The position numbers and the translations under genes are program-made. This document shows, piece by piece, positions 1 to 7,843 of a stretch of 64,000 bases of DNA. Origin of the DNA: Caballeronia mineralivorans PML1(12) (GTDB lineage Bacteria; Pseudomonadota; Gammaproteobacteria; Burkholderiales; Burkholderiaceae); NCBI RefSeq assembly GCF_001028175.1, contig NZ_AEJF01000143.1, positions 1-64,000 of the forward strand, given 5' to 3'. Numbering within the stretch: the first letter of the stretch is position 1; the number at the start of each line of letters is the position of its first letter. The notes beneath the pieces were generated by a model. The model ran no database searches. It was not told the origin of the DNA and worked only from the letters and a program-made list of their open reading frames with translations.

Positions 1-507
1 GCGCTCGGCGGTGGTCATGAACGGATTGTCCGCGGCACTCCGCCAGGCGATGCAGCACAGTTCGGCGCCGTCCGTGGCGGCGCGCCGCAGGTTCGCGAAG
101 GCCAGGACAGGGTTATCGAAGAACATGACGCCGAAGCGCGACATGATCCTGTCGAAGCTCGCCGGCTCGAAGGCATGGGTCTGCGCGTCGGCACGGATGA
201 AGCTGGCCGTCGAGTCCTCCCGTTCGGCGCGTGCCTGGGCGGCGGCGATCATCGGAGCGGAAACATCGGCGCCGGTGCAATGACCCTTCGCACCGAGCCG
301 CCGCTCCACGGTCAGCGTCGTGCTGCCCGTACCACAGCCAACGTCTAGCACCCGATGCCCGGATCCGGCGCAAATCATGTCGATGAGCAGGTCCTCAAAG
401 GGCTTGAACATCTGGTCGAGCACCTCCTGCGCCGCCACCCACGCGTGTCCGGCGCTGCCGTTCCAAAGCGCCGTCTGCTCGTTTTCGGTCTGGTGATTGA
501 CATCCAT
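1..507 (-). CDS. Class I SAM-dependent methyltransferase (3' part outside window)
   Basis: The reading frame is open from the ATG at 507 to the window edge, 169 codons without a stop, so the C-terminus is missing. Residues 53-62 read VLDVGCGTGS, the glycine-rich SAM-binding motif I, followed by GADVS near residue 80, where the Asp (about 81) should bind the SAM ribose. This is the UbiE/Methyltransf_11-type fold; the methyl acceptor cannot be read from sequence. The gene is divergent from the MerR regulator at 583, and a MerR-style palindrome lies between them, so that regulator probably controls it. Family call firm, substrate unknown. Confidence 0.85.
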   Translation of the reverse strand, partial: MDVNHQTENEQTALWNGSAGHAWVAAQEVLDQMFKPFEDLLIDMICAGSGHRVLDVGCGTGSTTLTVERRLGAKGHCTGADVSAPMIAAAQARAEREDSTASFIRADAQTHAFEPASFDRIMSRFGVMFFDNPVLAFANLRRAATDGAELCCIAWRSAADNPFMTTAER

Positions 508-559
508 GGTCGTTGTCCTGTGCTTGCTCCCTGGGGAGCGGAAGCTAAACTATGCAAGT

Positions 560-573
560 TCAAGTCGACTTGA
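560..573. promoter_or_regulatory. MerR/SoxR-type operator inside the methyltransferase promoter
   Basis: TCAAGTCGACTTGA is a perfect 14-base palindrome. Read on the minus strand it directly follows TTGACC (579-574), a good -35 hexamer, and a CATAGT/TAGTTT stretch lies 19-21 bases further on as the -10. A long spacer with a palindrome inside it is the known architecture of MerR-activated promoters, and this box closely resembles the SoxR core. The promoter points toward the methyltransferase and lies immediately upstream of the merR start. Confidence 0.65.
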
Positions 574-582
574 GGTCAAGAG

Positions 583-1020
583 GTGATCAAGCTAGACATC
601 GCCGAGGTGGCGCAGCGATCCGGCGTTCCCGCATCGACGCTGCGGTTCTACGAGGAGAAGAGGCTGATCGCCTCCAGCGGCAGGCGAGGGTTGCGTCGCC
701 AGTTCGATGCAGGCGTGCTGGACCGGCTGGCGCTGATCGCGCTGGGGCGCGCCGCCGGCTTCTCGCTCGATGAGATTGCGCTCATGTTCGCGCCGGAAGG
801 GCCGCCGCGCATCGACCGGCAGATGCTCGCGGCCAAGGCGGAGGAGCTGGACAGGACGATCCGCAAACTGAGCGCCATGCGCGACGGCCTGCGGCACGCC
901 GCTGCCTGCCCCGCACCGAGCCACATGGAATGCCCCACCTTCCGTCGTATTGTGAGGGCCGCCGCGTCTGGCGCTCTTGGAGCGCGAAGGAAGAGGACTC
1001 CGCAGCTGCCAAGGGACTAG
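583..1020 (+). CDS. MerR-family transcriptional regulator
   Basis: A 145-residue protein starting at GTG. Residues 4-40 (IAEVAQRSGVPASTLRFYEE) are the classic MerR winged helix, followed by the GLRRQFDAGVLDRLALI segment and a dimerisation helix near residues 75-100. The C-terminal effector region has two Cys in CPAPSHMECPTF (about 108-117), which could bind a metal or sense a thiol or oxidant; this is inference. It is divergent from the methyltransferase and its probable operator is at 560-573. The start is fixed by the operator immediately upstream. The last ~20 residues are basic and low in conservation. Confidence 0.85.
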   Translation: MIKLDIAEVAQRSGVPASTLRFYEEKRLIASSGRRGLRRQFDAGVLDRLALIALGRAAGFSLDEIALMFAPEGPPRIDRQMLAAKAEELDRTIRKLSAMRDGLRHAAACPAPSHMECPTFRRIVRAAASGALGARRKRTPQLPRD

Positions 1021-1276
1021 TTTCAGGCGCATCAATTGCATTCGGGGCGGGGCGACGGGTGGTCGAGAATGCGTGAGCAATCTGCTCACTTAAATCGCAT
1101 CACGATGCGCTCAGAGATGCCAGCAAGCAGGCTTCAATATCGCGATTGAGTCTGGAGCCAATGGCTAGACGAGTACGCGTTCTTTTCCTGCACTAGAATG
1201 GGTTACTACGATGCCTGATGTCGTGGATGCGTCGTATCTATCGATGTACCCGCGGGACTTGTGTGGGAGTAGTGCC

Positions 1277-1441
1277 ATGCCGACTTACCAGTACCGCTGT
1301 GAAGCGTGCGGCGAAATGTTCGAGCGCGCTCAACATCTTGCTGAACATGAAACTGCTCATCCGCAATGCCCGAAGTGCGGAAGCGAGAAGGTTCAGCACT
1401 TGCCAACGCAATTTATGGCGAAGACATCCAAAAAGAGCTGA
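1277..1441 (+). CDS. FmdB-family zinc ribbon protein
   Basis: A 54-residue protein beginning MPTYQYRCEACG, the hallmark start of FmdB-type regulatory zinc ribbons. Two CxxC knuckles (CEAC near residue 8 and CPKC near residue 35) form the single zinc site. GGAG lies 8 bases before the ATG; an in-frame ATG at 1211 has no comparable ribosome-binding site and would add 22 unconserved residues. Such proteins are usually about 60-110 residues with a disordered tail; this one is at the short end. Its role is not established in this family beyond possible regulation. Confidence 0.85.
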   Translation: MPTYQYRCEACGEMFERAQHLAEHETAHPQCPKCGSEKVQHLPTQFMAKTSKKS

Positions 1442-1679
1442 GATTTACCTGCAATCAGTTTGATTTTTCTGCGGGCGAGGGTAGCCAGCTACAGCGTTGC
1501 CGCGAGTGGCCAATTGCAACTCGTCCGGATAGTTTTGTCATAGCTACTACTCCCTTCATGACCTGTGGCAATTTGCATTGGCATTGTGCCGCCTTGGCAT
1601 TGATGCATTGACCGGCGGCCGAGCCTCCAGGACGACAATAGGGCTACACTCAAAAAGTGACGAACCCCGGAGCAGTATC

Positions 1680-1997
1680 ATGGACAACGCCGACCCCAAA
1701 AGCACTTTCCGCGGTCTTCCCTTGACTCCGGAACAAGACGCAGAAGTCAGGCACTACATAAAGCAGAAAAAGCAGCATGGCGTGCCGTGGGACACGCCGG
1801 AGTTGCAGGCCATGCTCGCAGACATGCTGCTGCCCCCAAGCAACGACGACGAAGAACCCAGCAACGGCGCTGACGAAACGAAGGCGGCCGCCGAACGCGC
1901 GACAGCTTTCATCGACGAGACCATGGACCCCATAGAGGCCAGCGAAGAGCTAAATGCCGCGATGGAAACCGAGGGGATGAAGGGCGCGAGGCGTTGA
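1680..1997 (+). CDS. Conserved-looking hypothetical acidic protein
   Basis: A 105-residue, strongly acidic protein (clusters NDDEEPSNGADE near 55-66 and FIDETMDPIEASEEL near 76-90). No signal peptide, membrane segment or known domain is visible. The N-terminal half (LTPEQDAEVRHYIKQKKQHGVPWDTPELQAML) looks like a helical region. GGAG stands 7-8 bases before the ATG at 1680. The track frame extends upstream to 1578, but that extension is unlike coding sequence. Function unknown. Confidence 0.6.
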   Translation: MDNADPKSTFRGLPLTPEQDAEVRHYIKQKKQHGVPWDTPELQAMLADMLLPPSNDDEEPSNGADETKAAAERATAFIDETMDPIEASEELNAAMETEGMKGARR

Positions 1998-2063
1998 ATT
2001 CCAAACGGCGTACGCGGCGGGTCCTACAGGCAACGCCGCCCCCGATACTGTCATTTGCGCGTT

Positions 2064-2945
2064 TCAATGTTCCCCGTTGACCCGACCCATCGCGTCCAGT
2101 TCAGCGCGCACCTCGTCCGGCAACCTCCATTGCGCCGCCTGCATGTTTTCACGCAGATGCTCGAGCGACGAAGTGCCCGGGATCAGCAGTATGTTAGGGG
2201 CGCGATAGAGGAGCCAGGCAAGCGCCACCTGCATCGGCGTCGCGCCGATGGTTTGGGCGACCTTGGATAGCGCTGACGATTGAATCGGCGTGAACCCGCC
2301 AAGCGGAAAAAATGGCACGTAGGCGATCCCCTTGCCCGCCAGTTCGTCGACCAGCGCGTCGTCGTCTCGCTGGATCAGGTTGTAATGGTTCTGCACGCAG
2401 ACAATCTCCGCAATGCCCTGCGCCTCGGTGACCTGGGCCGCGGTCACGTTGCTCAGGCCGATGTGGCGCACGAGACCTTGGCGCTGAAGTTCGGCAAGTG
2501 CCGCAACCTGCTTTTCGATCGATCCTTCAGCGGGGGCGTGGACCCTGCCCATGATTCGCATGTTGACGACGTCGAGCGTGTCGACGCCGAGGTTGCGAAG
2601 GTTGTCGTGGACTCCTCGCTTGATATCTTCCGGCTCGGGCGCCGGTATCCACGAGGCGTCTTCACCACGAACAGCGCCAACCTTGGTGACGATCACAAGG
2701 TCATCCGGGTAAGGGTGAAGCGCTTCGCGGATGATCTGGTTGGTGACGTGCGGCCCGTAGAAGTCGCTCGTATCGATATGATTGACGCCCGCTGCGACCG
2801 CCTCGCGAAGTACGGCGATGGCGGCGCTTCGATCCTTCGGCGGCCCGAATACCCCGGGCCCGGCAAGCTGCATGGCACCGTAGCCCACACGGTGCACGGG
2901 GCGGCCACCAAGCGGGAATGTGCCCACGGGGGTGAAGTTCGACAT
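2064..2945 (-). CDS. pdxI: Aldo/keto reductase of the PdxI (YdbC) type, pyridoxine 4-dehydrogenase
   Basis: A 293-residue TIM-barrel reductase that matches E. coli PdxI (YdbC) closely from memory, including YGAMQLAGPGVFGPP near residues 22-36 and the FFPLGGFTP block. PdxI interconverts pyridoxal and pyridoxine with NADP(H) in vitamin B6 salvage. Asp58, Tyr63 and Lys88 of the AKR tetrad are present. The usual His is replaced by Arg130 (DVVNMRIM), which is also the case in PdxI, so this is a subfamily trait and not damage. NADPH-binding IPGTSSLEHLREN is near the C-terminus. It is divergent from the LysR gene at 3049, with a dyad at 2997-3014 between them. Confidence 0.85.
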   Translation of the reverse strand: MSNFTPVGTFPLGGRPVHRVGYGAMQLAGPGVFGPPKDRSAAIAVLREAVAAGVNHIDTSDFYGPHVTNQIIREALHPYPDDLVIVTKVGAVRGEDASWIPAPEPEDIKRGVHDNLRNLGVDTLDVVNMRIMGRVHAPAEGSIEKQVAALAELQRQGLVRHIGLSNVTAAQVTEAQGIAEIVCVQNHYNLIQRDDDALVDELAGKGIAYVPFFPLGGFTPIQSSALSKVAQTIGATPMQVALAWLLYRAPNILLIPGTSSLEHLRENMQAAQWRLPDEVRAELDAMGRVNGEH

Positions 2946-2996
2946 GACGCTCTCCTTGAAGAATGGTTGAGCGCCAGTATGGAAGCGTTTGCGTTG

Positions 2997-3014
2997 TTAG
3001 ATAATCCGATCTAA
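2997..3014. promoter_or_regulatory. LysR-type dyad between pdxI and its divergent regulator
   Basis: TTAGAT-N6-ATCTAA is a perfect inverted repeat in the 103-base intergenic space. It fits the T-N11-A core expected for LysR regulators. Immediately after it, toward the LysR gene, lies TTGCACGGGTTGTT, which recurs almost unchanged before the LysR gene at 38712. Confidence 0.6.
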
Positions 3015-3048
3015 ATTGCACGGGTTGTTTAACAAAGTGAACAATGCC

Positions 3049-3963
3049 ATGGAGTTCAACGACCTTGCCGCATTCGTTTCGGTCGCTCGCGCCGGCGGCT
3101 TTCGCGACGCAGCCCGAATCAGCGGCGTCTCCGCCTCTAGCCTCAGCATCGCCGTGCGTCGCCTCGAGTCGAAGCTTGAGCTGCGCTTGCTCAACCGGAC
3201 CACACGCAGCGTAGCCCCGACCGAAGCGGGGCTTCGTCTCATCGAAAAGCTGACGCCATTGTTCAGCGAGATGGAAGCGGCAATGGACGTTTTGAACGGG
3301 TTCAGGGACAAGCCGACCGGCACGCTCAAACTCAACGTGCCGTCGAGCGCCGCGCGGATCGTATTGCCAACTGTCATTGCGCCGTTCCTCAAGGCTTACC
3401 CCGACATCCGTGTGGAGGTCGTGGTTGAGGACGGCTTCGTCGATGTACTCTCGATCGGCTGCGACGCAGGCATTCGCTATGACGAGCGGCTCGAGCAGGA
3501 CATGATCGCAGTCCCGATCGGCCCACGCGTGCAGCGTTTCGCTACGGCTGCAGCGCCAGCCTATCTCGACACGCACGGGAGACCCCGGCACCCGCGCGAC
3601 CTGCTCTCTCATGCATGCTTGCGCGGCCAATTTGCCGGAGGCGCGATGCCAACCTGGAATTTCGAGCGGGACGGCGAAGTGGTGCGACTGGACCCCTCGG
3701 GACCGCTTTTGGTCAGGCCCGGCGCGGCAGTCGATCTTGCGATCAGTACGGCCGTAGCAGGGGTGGGTGTCATCCACCTTTTCGAGGGCATGCTCCGCCC
3801 GCATCTCGATAGCGGAGCGTTGGAGCCGATCCTCGAGCCGTGGTGGCAGCGCTTTTCGGGGCCATTTCTTTATTATCCGGGGCGTCGCCACTTGCCTGCG
3901 CCGTTGCGCGTCTTTATCGATTTCCTGAAGGCTGGTGATTCATCGAATACGCCGACCCTTTGA
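3049..3963 (+). CDS. LysR-family transcriptional regulator, divergent from pdxI
   Basis: A 304-residue protein with the N-terminal LysR helix-turn-helix (residues 2-60; FRDAARISGVSASSLSIAVRRLE) and a C-terminal periplasmic-binding-protein-like effector domain from about residue 88 on. The typical start MEFNDLAAFVSVARAGGF fixes the ATG at 3049; a TTG at 3016 would extend into the operator region. Divergence from the PdxI-type reductase suggests that it controls that gene and itself. Inducer unknown. Confidence 0.88.
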   Translation: MEFNDLAAFVSVARAGGFRDAARISGVSASSLSIAVRRLESKLELRLLNRTTRSVAPTEAGLRLIEKLTPLFSEMEAAMDVLNGFRDKPTGTLKLNVPSSAARIVLPTVIAPFLKAYPDIRVEVVVEDGFVDVLSIGCDAGIRYDERLEQDMIAVPIGPRVQRFATAAAPAYLDTHGRPRHPRDLLSHACLRGQFAGGAMPTWNFERDGEVVRLDPSGPLLVRPGAAVDLAISTAVAGVGVIHLFEGMLRPHLDSGALEPILEPWWQRFSGPFLYYPGRRHLPAPLRVFIDFLKAGDSSNTPTL

Positions 3964-4179
3964 TCTGCAACCGGCGATAGCTGGACTGACAAGGCGGAAG
4001 CCGGTCGCCTTGAGATGTCCGCTAACCGCGCATTCATGACAGGTTCTCGTGCGAATCCGATGTTCGCGAAACGACGGATTGCATCAACACTGCGTGGTCG
4101 AAAACATGCCGTCGGACGCGAGTCGGCGGAGCCACTCAAGGAACACCTCCCAAAACGCGGGGCCGACTTTCGACGTGGA

Positions 4180-4728
4180 CTAAGCGCTGATGTATTCGTT
4201 CGTGGACAGCATCGTTGCATAGGCGAAGCCAAGCGCTGCCATGAAGGCCGCATGCACGTATGCGGCAGGAACTTTAACGCCATCAAATTCCATGTCGAGC
4301 GTAGCAACGGCATCATGTATAACCGTCGCCTTATAGCCAAAGTCGACAGATGCCCGGGTGATCGCGTCGACACACATGTGGCTCATTGCTCCAGCGATAA
4401 CCACTTCTTCGATGCCGTTGGTGTCCAGAATATTCTTGAGATCGGTGTCACGAAAGGAATTGATTTGATGTTTCAAGACGACGTGTTCACCTTCTTTATT
4501 GATCACTTGCGGCGCGATCGCGGCACCTTCGGAACCCGCAACGAAAAACGGCGCGTCGCTGTTCAAGGACTCATGGCGAACGTGCACGACGAGATGTCCG
4601 GCAGCACGTGCTGATTGCAGAAGGCGCGCCGCGTTGGCGGCAGCAGCCTCGACACCCGTCAATGTCCATTTCCCACCTGGGAAGTAATCGTTTTGAAGGT
4701 CTACGATGATGAGTGCACGCTTGGTCAT
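4180..4728 (-). CDS. Isochorismatase-family cysteine hydrolase
   Basis: A 182-residue protein of the nicotinamidase/isochorismatase superfamily. The catalytic triad is visible as Asp10 (IIVDLQNDY), Lys86 (HVVLKHQINSF) and Cys119 (AGAMSHMCVDA). Members hydrolyse amides such as nicotinamide, ureidoacrylate or N-carbamoyl compounds, or isochorismate in proteins lacking the Cys. Presence of Cys119 argues for an amidase-type reaction; substrate unknown. It is divergent from a GlxA-type AraC regulator, a common pairing for this hydrolase family in Burkholderia-type genomes. No signal peptide, so it is cytoplasmic. Confidence 0.88.
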   Translation of the reverse strand: MTKRALIIVDLQNDYFPGGKWTLTGVEAAAANAARLLQSARAAGHLVVHVRHESLNSDAPFFVAGSEGAAIAPQVINKEGEHVVLKHQINSFRDTDLKNILDTNGIEEVVIAGAMSHMCVDAITRASVDFGYKATVIHDAVATLDMEFDGVKVPAAYVHAAFMAALGFAYATMLSTNEYISA

Positions 4729-4841
4729 GTCTATCTCCTGGCATTTACGGGAAAAGCGATCGTTCTGTGAGACTCAAGAGTAAGCTTGCGCGGCTGTTTC
4801 GCGAATTGGCAGGACTGACAAAAAACGAGGTAAAACTGACA

Positions 4842-5819
4842 ATGGCAAAGAAGATAGCCCCCGTGGAAATTGCATTGCTGATATATCCGGGGTGTCAGCT
4901 CGCTGCCGTTCATGGGCTAACGGACCTATTCCACGTTGCTGAGCGTTTATTTCAGCGGTCAAATCAGCGATCAAAAAGTGTTGAACACCGGATGCTTAAG
5001 GTAAGCCACATTCAGTTTGACGCCGGCAGCTCTTCCCCACCATGGGCAGATGATGGTGCACCTGACTTCGTGATTGTTCCGCCCTCGCTCGAGACGATGC
5101 CCATTGGCGATGCTTTCGCTCCGATCGTGAAATGGTTGAGCGACTGTCATGCGAGAGGCGCAGTGCTGGCGTCCGTTTGTGTCGGAACGTTTCTTCTCGC
5201 TCAGACCGGACTGCTCGCGAGGCGCTCGGCGACAACGCATTGGTCAGAGGCGCAGTTCCTCGCAGAGAGCTTTCCCGAAATCCACGTGGATGGTGACAAA
5301 CTCCTGATTGACGATGGTGACATTCTCACCGCGGGAGGCGTGATGGCATGGGCCGATTTGGGGCTCAGGATAGTCGACCGTCTGCTGGGTTCTGCAGCGA
5401 TGTTGGAGACCGCTCGTTTTCTTTTGGTCGATCCCCCGGGACGAGAGCAACGTCACTACAGTGCCTTCTCTCCGAAGCTCAATCACGGCGACAAAACGAT
5501 TCTTGAAGTGCAGCACTGGTTACAGCAGGACGGTGCCCGCCATCCCACAATCGCTTTGATGGCTCAGCGCGCCGGGTTAGAGGAAAGGACATTTCTTCGT
5601 CGATTTCAGAAGGCGACCGGTCTTCGCCCGACAGAGTATTGCCAGCATCTTCGGGTCGGCAAAGCACGTGAGATGCTCGAAACGAGCCAACAGTCGTTCG
5701 ACCAGGTCGCTTGGAAAGTCGGTTACGAGGATGCCGGATCATTCCGAAAAGTCTTCATAAGGATTACCGGACTGTCTCCAGGGGATTACAGAAGGCGTTT
5801 TCGAACGCAAAGCAATTAG
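4842..5819 (+). CDS. GlxA-type AraC-family regulator (DJ-1/PfpI domain plus HTH)
   Basis: A 325-residue protein in two parts: residues 8-190 form a DJ-1/PfpI-like amidotransferase fold (with GAVLASVCVGTFLLA, containing the nucleophile-elbow Cys), and about 225-325 form an AraC-type double HTH (RTFLRRFQKATGLRPTEYCQHLRVGKAREML and the conserved VGYEDAGSFRKVF segment). I place the start at the ATG at 4842 (MAKKIAPVEIALLIYPG), typical for the family; the frame extends to 4713, but that would overlap the divergent hydrolase gene. Probably activates the neighbouring cysteine hydrolase. Confidence 0.87.
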   Translation: MAKKIAPVEIALLIYPGCQLAAVHGLTDLFHVAERLFQRSNQRSKSVEHRMLKVSHIQFDAGSSSPPWADDGAPDFVIVPPSLETMPIGDAFAPIVKWLSDCHARGAVLASVCVGTFLLAQTGLLARRSATTHWSEAQFLAESFPEIHVDGDKLLIDDGDILTAGGVMAWADLGLRIVDRLLGSAAMLETARFLLVDPPGREQRHYSAFSPKLNHGDKTILEVQHWLQQDGARHPTIALMAQRAGLEERTFLRRFQKATGLRPTEYCQHLRVGKAREMLETSQQSFDQVAWKVGYEDAGSFRKVFIRITGLSPGDYRRRFRTQSN

Positions 5820-5931
5820 AGTCTTCACGGCGAGTATGAGTGCGTTTCAAGATGCTTTGCTTGGGGCGTGATGCACTGTGAATCACCGATAATCACCGAT
5901 AGGCAGTAGTGCGCTGTCACATAACAGCCGA

Positions 5932-6330
5932 TCACTCGTTGCGAGGATCCTTGACAGCAGCAGGTGTGGCGGACCTGGCGTCAACGTACACCCATGCCGA
6001 GATGCCGGACGCGAGCACGACCCGGTCACGACGATACGCGGCAACTTCGTAGTCGTCCGCATGCTGAAGCTCCTCGGCCGTGATTGCAAACACCGTGCCG
6101 CTGACCTTCTCGTTTGTGTTCCCACTGTATGTGACAACAGGATGGTGTGTTTTTCCGCTTGTCGCGACAACTTCCGGATCTTCGATCTCCAGCATGTCGA
6201 GCGCATATCCTGGCATCTCGTCGGTCTGGCCTGCGAGCTTGCGTCCAAAGGTCGCTAGCTGCACGGGCTCAAGCTGCAGCGTGCCATATGAGAAGAGGTG
6301 TTCTGACAATGCTTGCTCGGTGTAGTGCAT
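5932..6330 (-). CDS. Gamma-glutamylcyclotransferase-fold (AIG2-like) protein
   Basis: A 132-residue protein beginning with LFSYGTLQ (about residues 12-19), the substrate-loop signature of the GGCT/AIG2 fold. A Glu in the central part (ADDYEVAAYRRDRV, near 92-105) corresponds to the catalytic acid and DxYE pattern of the family. Members cyclise gamma-glutamyl amines or peptides to 5-oxoproline. Monocistronic by position. Just downstream, at 5881-5900, the decamer AATCACCGAT occurs twice in tandem, of no known meaning. Confidence 0.82.
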   Translation of the reverse strand: MHYTEQALSEHLFSYGTLQLEPVQLATFGRKLAGQTDEMPGYALDMLEIEDPEVVATSGKTHHPVVTYSGNTNEKVSGTVFAITAEELQHADDYEVAAYRRDRVVLASGISAWVYVDARSATPAAVKDPRNE

Positions 6331-6571
6331 GGCATGGTGTTAAGGGAGATGGAAAGTTAAATATTACCGTGCATCTGGCGATCGCGGAGCTTGAAACAAC
6401 GCTTTGCATTGACGTGCAGAAAGGCGTCGTCGACAAGTGAAGCTCTCCATTTCCCTCAAGGTGCTCCCATCTCAAGCTCAAGGAAAGAAGTCGAAGATGA
6501 GGCGATCCGCCAATCAGAGAGCAGCGCAACCTTTCGACAGATCCAGTAAAAAAATAAATTTGACAACTGAC

Positions 6572-6585
6572 GTTGTATCTACAAC
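6572..6585. promoter_or_regulatory. MarR-type operator upstream of marR
   Basis: GTTGTATCTACAAC is a dyad (GTTGTA-N2-TACAAC) 30 bases before the MarR start, in an AT-rich promoter-like stretch. Twelve of its 14 bases recur at 7116-7129 before the next gene, which supports recognition by the MarR protein encoded between them. Confidence 0.6.
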
Positions 6586-6615
6586 AATTAATGCATCAAC
6601 ACTCTTGGTTCGACT

Positions 6616-7056
6616 ATGACTACACGTAGCTCCATCCGGGAAATCGTCAACAACTGCCTGGCCATGCGCGTTCGTATCGTCGCGCGGTCGGTTTCGGCCA
6701 TCTACGAACAAGCTATGGCAAGCCATGATGTGACGATTGCCCAAGTGAACATGCTGACCGCATTGGGCGAAGTAGGTCCTTGCGCACCGGGTAAGATCGG
6801 GGAGGTCCTCCAACTCGAACGATCTACGGTTTCCCGCAATCTGGATCTATTGATACAGAAGGGATTGGTCGAGGCAGTGTCTTCAGACGCAAAGGGGATT
6901 CGAGAAGTCGCTCTGACAGCAGCGGGTGACGAGAAAATTGAAGCGGTGCTGCCGGATTGGCGTGCCGCACAGCAACAAGCAGGCAAGTTGCTTGGGTCGG
7001 ATGGAGTTCGGGCAGTCCACAAAGCAGCGGCGTCCATCTGGAGTTCGCCGCTCTGA
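6616..7056 (+). CDS. MarR-family transcriptional regulator
   Basis: A 146-residue protein with the MarR winged helix in the middle (about 45-110: ALGEVGPCAPGKIGEVLQLERSTVSRNLDLLIQKGLV, then a short wing at SSDAKGIREVALT). The N-terminal helix contains several hydrophobic positions for the dimer interface. Two matching dyads, one before this gene and one downstream before 7238, suggest autoregulation and control of the next cluster. Ligand unknown; phenolic or oxidant ligands are usual in the family. Confidence 0.87.
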   Translation: MTTRSSIREIVNNCLAMRVRIVARSVSAIYEQAMASHDVTIAQVNMLTALGEVGPCAPGKIGEVLQLERSTVSRNLDLLIQKGLVEAVSSDAKGIREVALTAAGDEKIEAVLPDWRAAQQQAGKLLGSDGVRAVHKAAASIWSSPL

Positions 7057-7115
7057 TGGGTCTCCTGCCCGTGATTGACGCCGTCGCTTCGATGGCATTT
7101 TTTTTTAGAATGAAT

Positions 7116-7129
7116 GTTGTATATACATC
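7116..7129. promoter_or_regulatory. Second MarR-type operator, upstream of the 7238 cluster
   Basis: GTTGTATATACATC, with the exact palindrome TGTATATACA inside, matches the 6572-6585 box at 12 of 14 positions. It lies in the 181-base gap after marR and 109 bases before the next gene, so it may overlap that promoter. Confidence 0.55.
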
Positions 7130-7237
7130 AAATGATGGTCCATCACATTGTTGGCCTTGGACCCCGGGCTGCCGCAGAAGCAAGTAAGCCTTTATCCAAG
7201 AATTTTGAATGATTCAACTTAAACGCTAGGGGGTGTC

Positions 7238-7729
7238 ATGACTATCGTAAAAGCCGCTGCAGTACAACTTAGCCCGGTGCTTTACACCGCTTCGGGACTA
7301 CCGAGACGGTTGGCGACGGCAGCGCTGGCGGTCGCGTTGGCGCTTTTCGTGCCCGCCCTCGCATTCGGACAGGCGGCACCGGAGCCCGCACAAAAATCCG
7401 CCTCACTGGGATTACCCGACGTTCCAACGACCAGGATACTTGCGATCGGCCGGTTGACGTCCAGGTCGACGCCCGGCGCCATGAAGGAGGTGCTTCCTCA
7501 GGAAGTTCGCGACACCGTCAAGCTTTACCTCGAGGGAAAGATTGAACAGTGGTATGTCCGCAAGGACGAGGCCGGCGTCGTCTTTATCCTCAATATCACC
7601 GATGTGAACGAGGCGCGCAGAACACTTGCAGAGTTGCCACTCGGCAAGGCAAATCTGATGGAATTCGACCTCATTCCACTGGGCCCGCTATCTCCGCTGG
7701 CAGCTTTGGGCGATTCACCAAATCGGTAG
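7238..7729 (+). CDS. Exported muconolactone-isomerase-like protein with nitrilase-like leader
   Basis: A 163-residue protein. Residues 1-16 (MTIVKAAAVQLSPVLY) read like the very start of an aliphatic nitrilase. Residues 22-46 (LPRRLATAALAVALALFVPALAFGQA) look like a Sec signal peptide. From about residue 66 the protein is clearly paralogous to the product at 8792 (ILAIGRLTSRSTPGAMKE, then GKIEQWY and EFDLIPLGPLSPL). The shared part looks like a small ferredoxin-like dimeric alpha-beta domain of the muconolactone isomerase/YciI sort; no reaction can be assigned. The N-terminal arrangement suggests that a nitrilase 5' end was joined to a secreted-protein gene. An internal start would leave the signal peptide at the N-terminus. 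Confidence 0.65.
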   Translation: MTIVKAAAVQLSPVLYTASGLPRRLATAALAVALALFVPALAFGQAAPEPAQKSASLGLPDVPTTRILAIGRLTSRSTPGAMKEVLPQEVRDTVKLYLEGKIEQWYVRKDEAGVVFILNITDVNEARRTLAELPLGKANLMEFDLIPLGPLSPLAALGDSPNR

Positions 7730-7790
7730 TAGATAGCATGGCTTCCTAAGCCATAACCCAGCACGAACGAAGAGTCCCGGAATGATAGCC

Positions 7791-7816
7791 ATTTCGTATA
7801 AGTAGGATTACGAAAT
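7791..7816. promoter_or_regulatory. Perfect dyad before the NmrA-like gene
   Basis: ATTTCGTA-N10-TACGAAAT is a perfect 8-base inverted repeat, 28 bases before the start at 7844. It is AT-rich and lacks a following T-run, so an operator is more likely than a terminator. No regulator can be assigned with confidence; it does not resemble the two MarR boxes nearby. Confidence 0.45.
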
Positions 7817-7843
7817 TTATTTTCGATATATCTGGAGAAAGAG

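Noticed and set aside
5881..5900. Tandem AATCACCGAT repeat after the GlxA-type gene
   Set aside because: Two copies only and no associated feature; could be chance or a small duplication.
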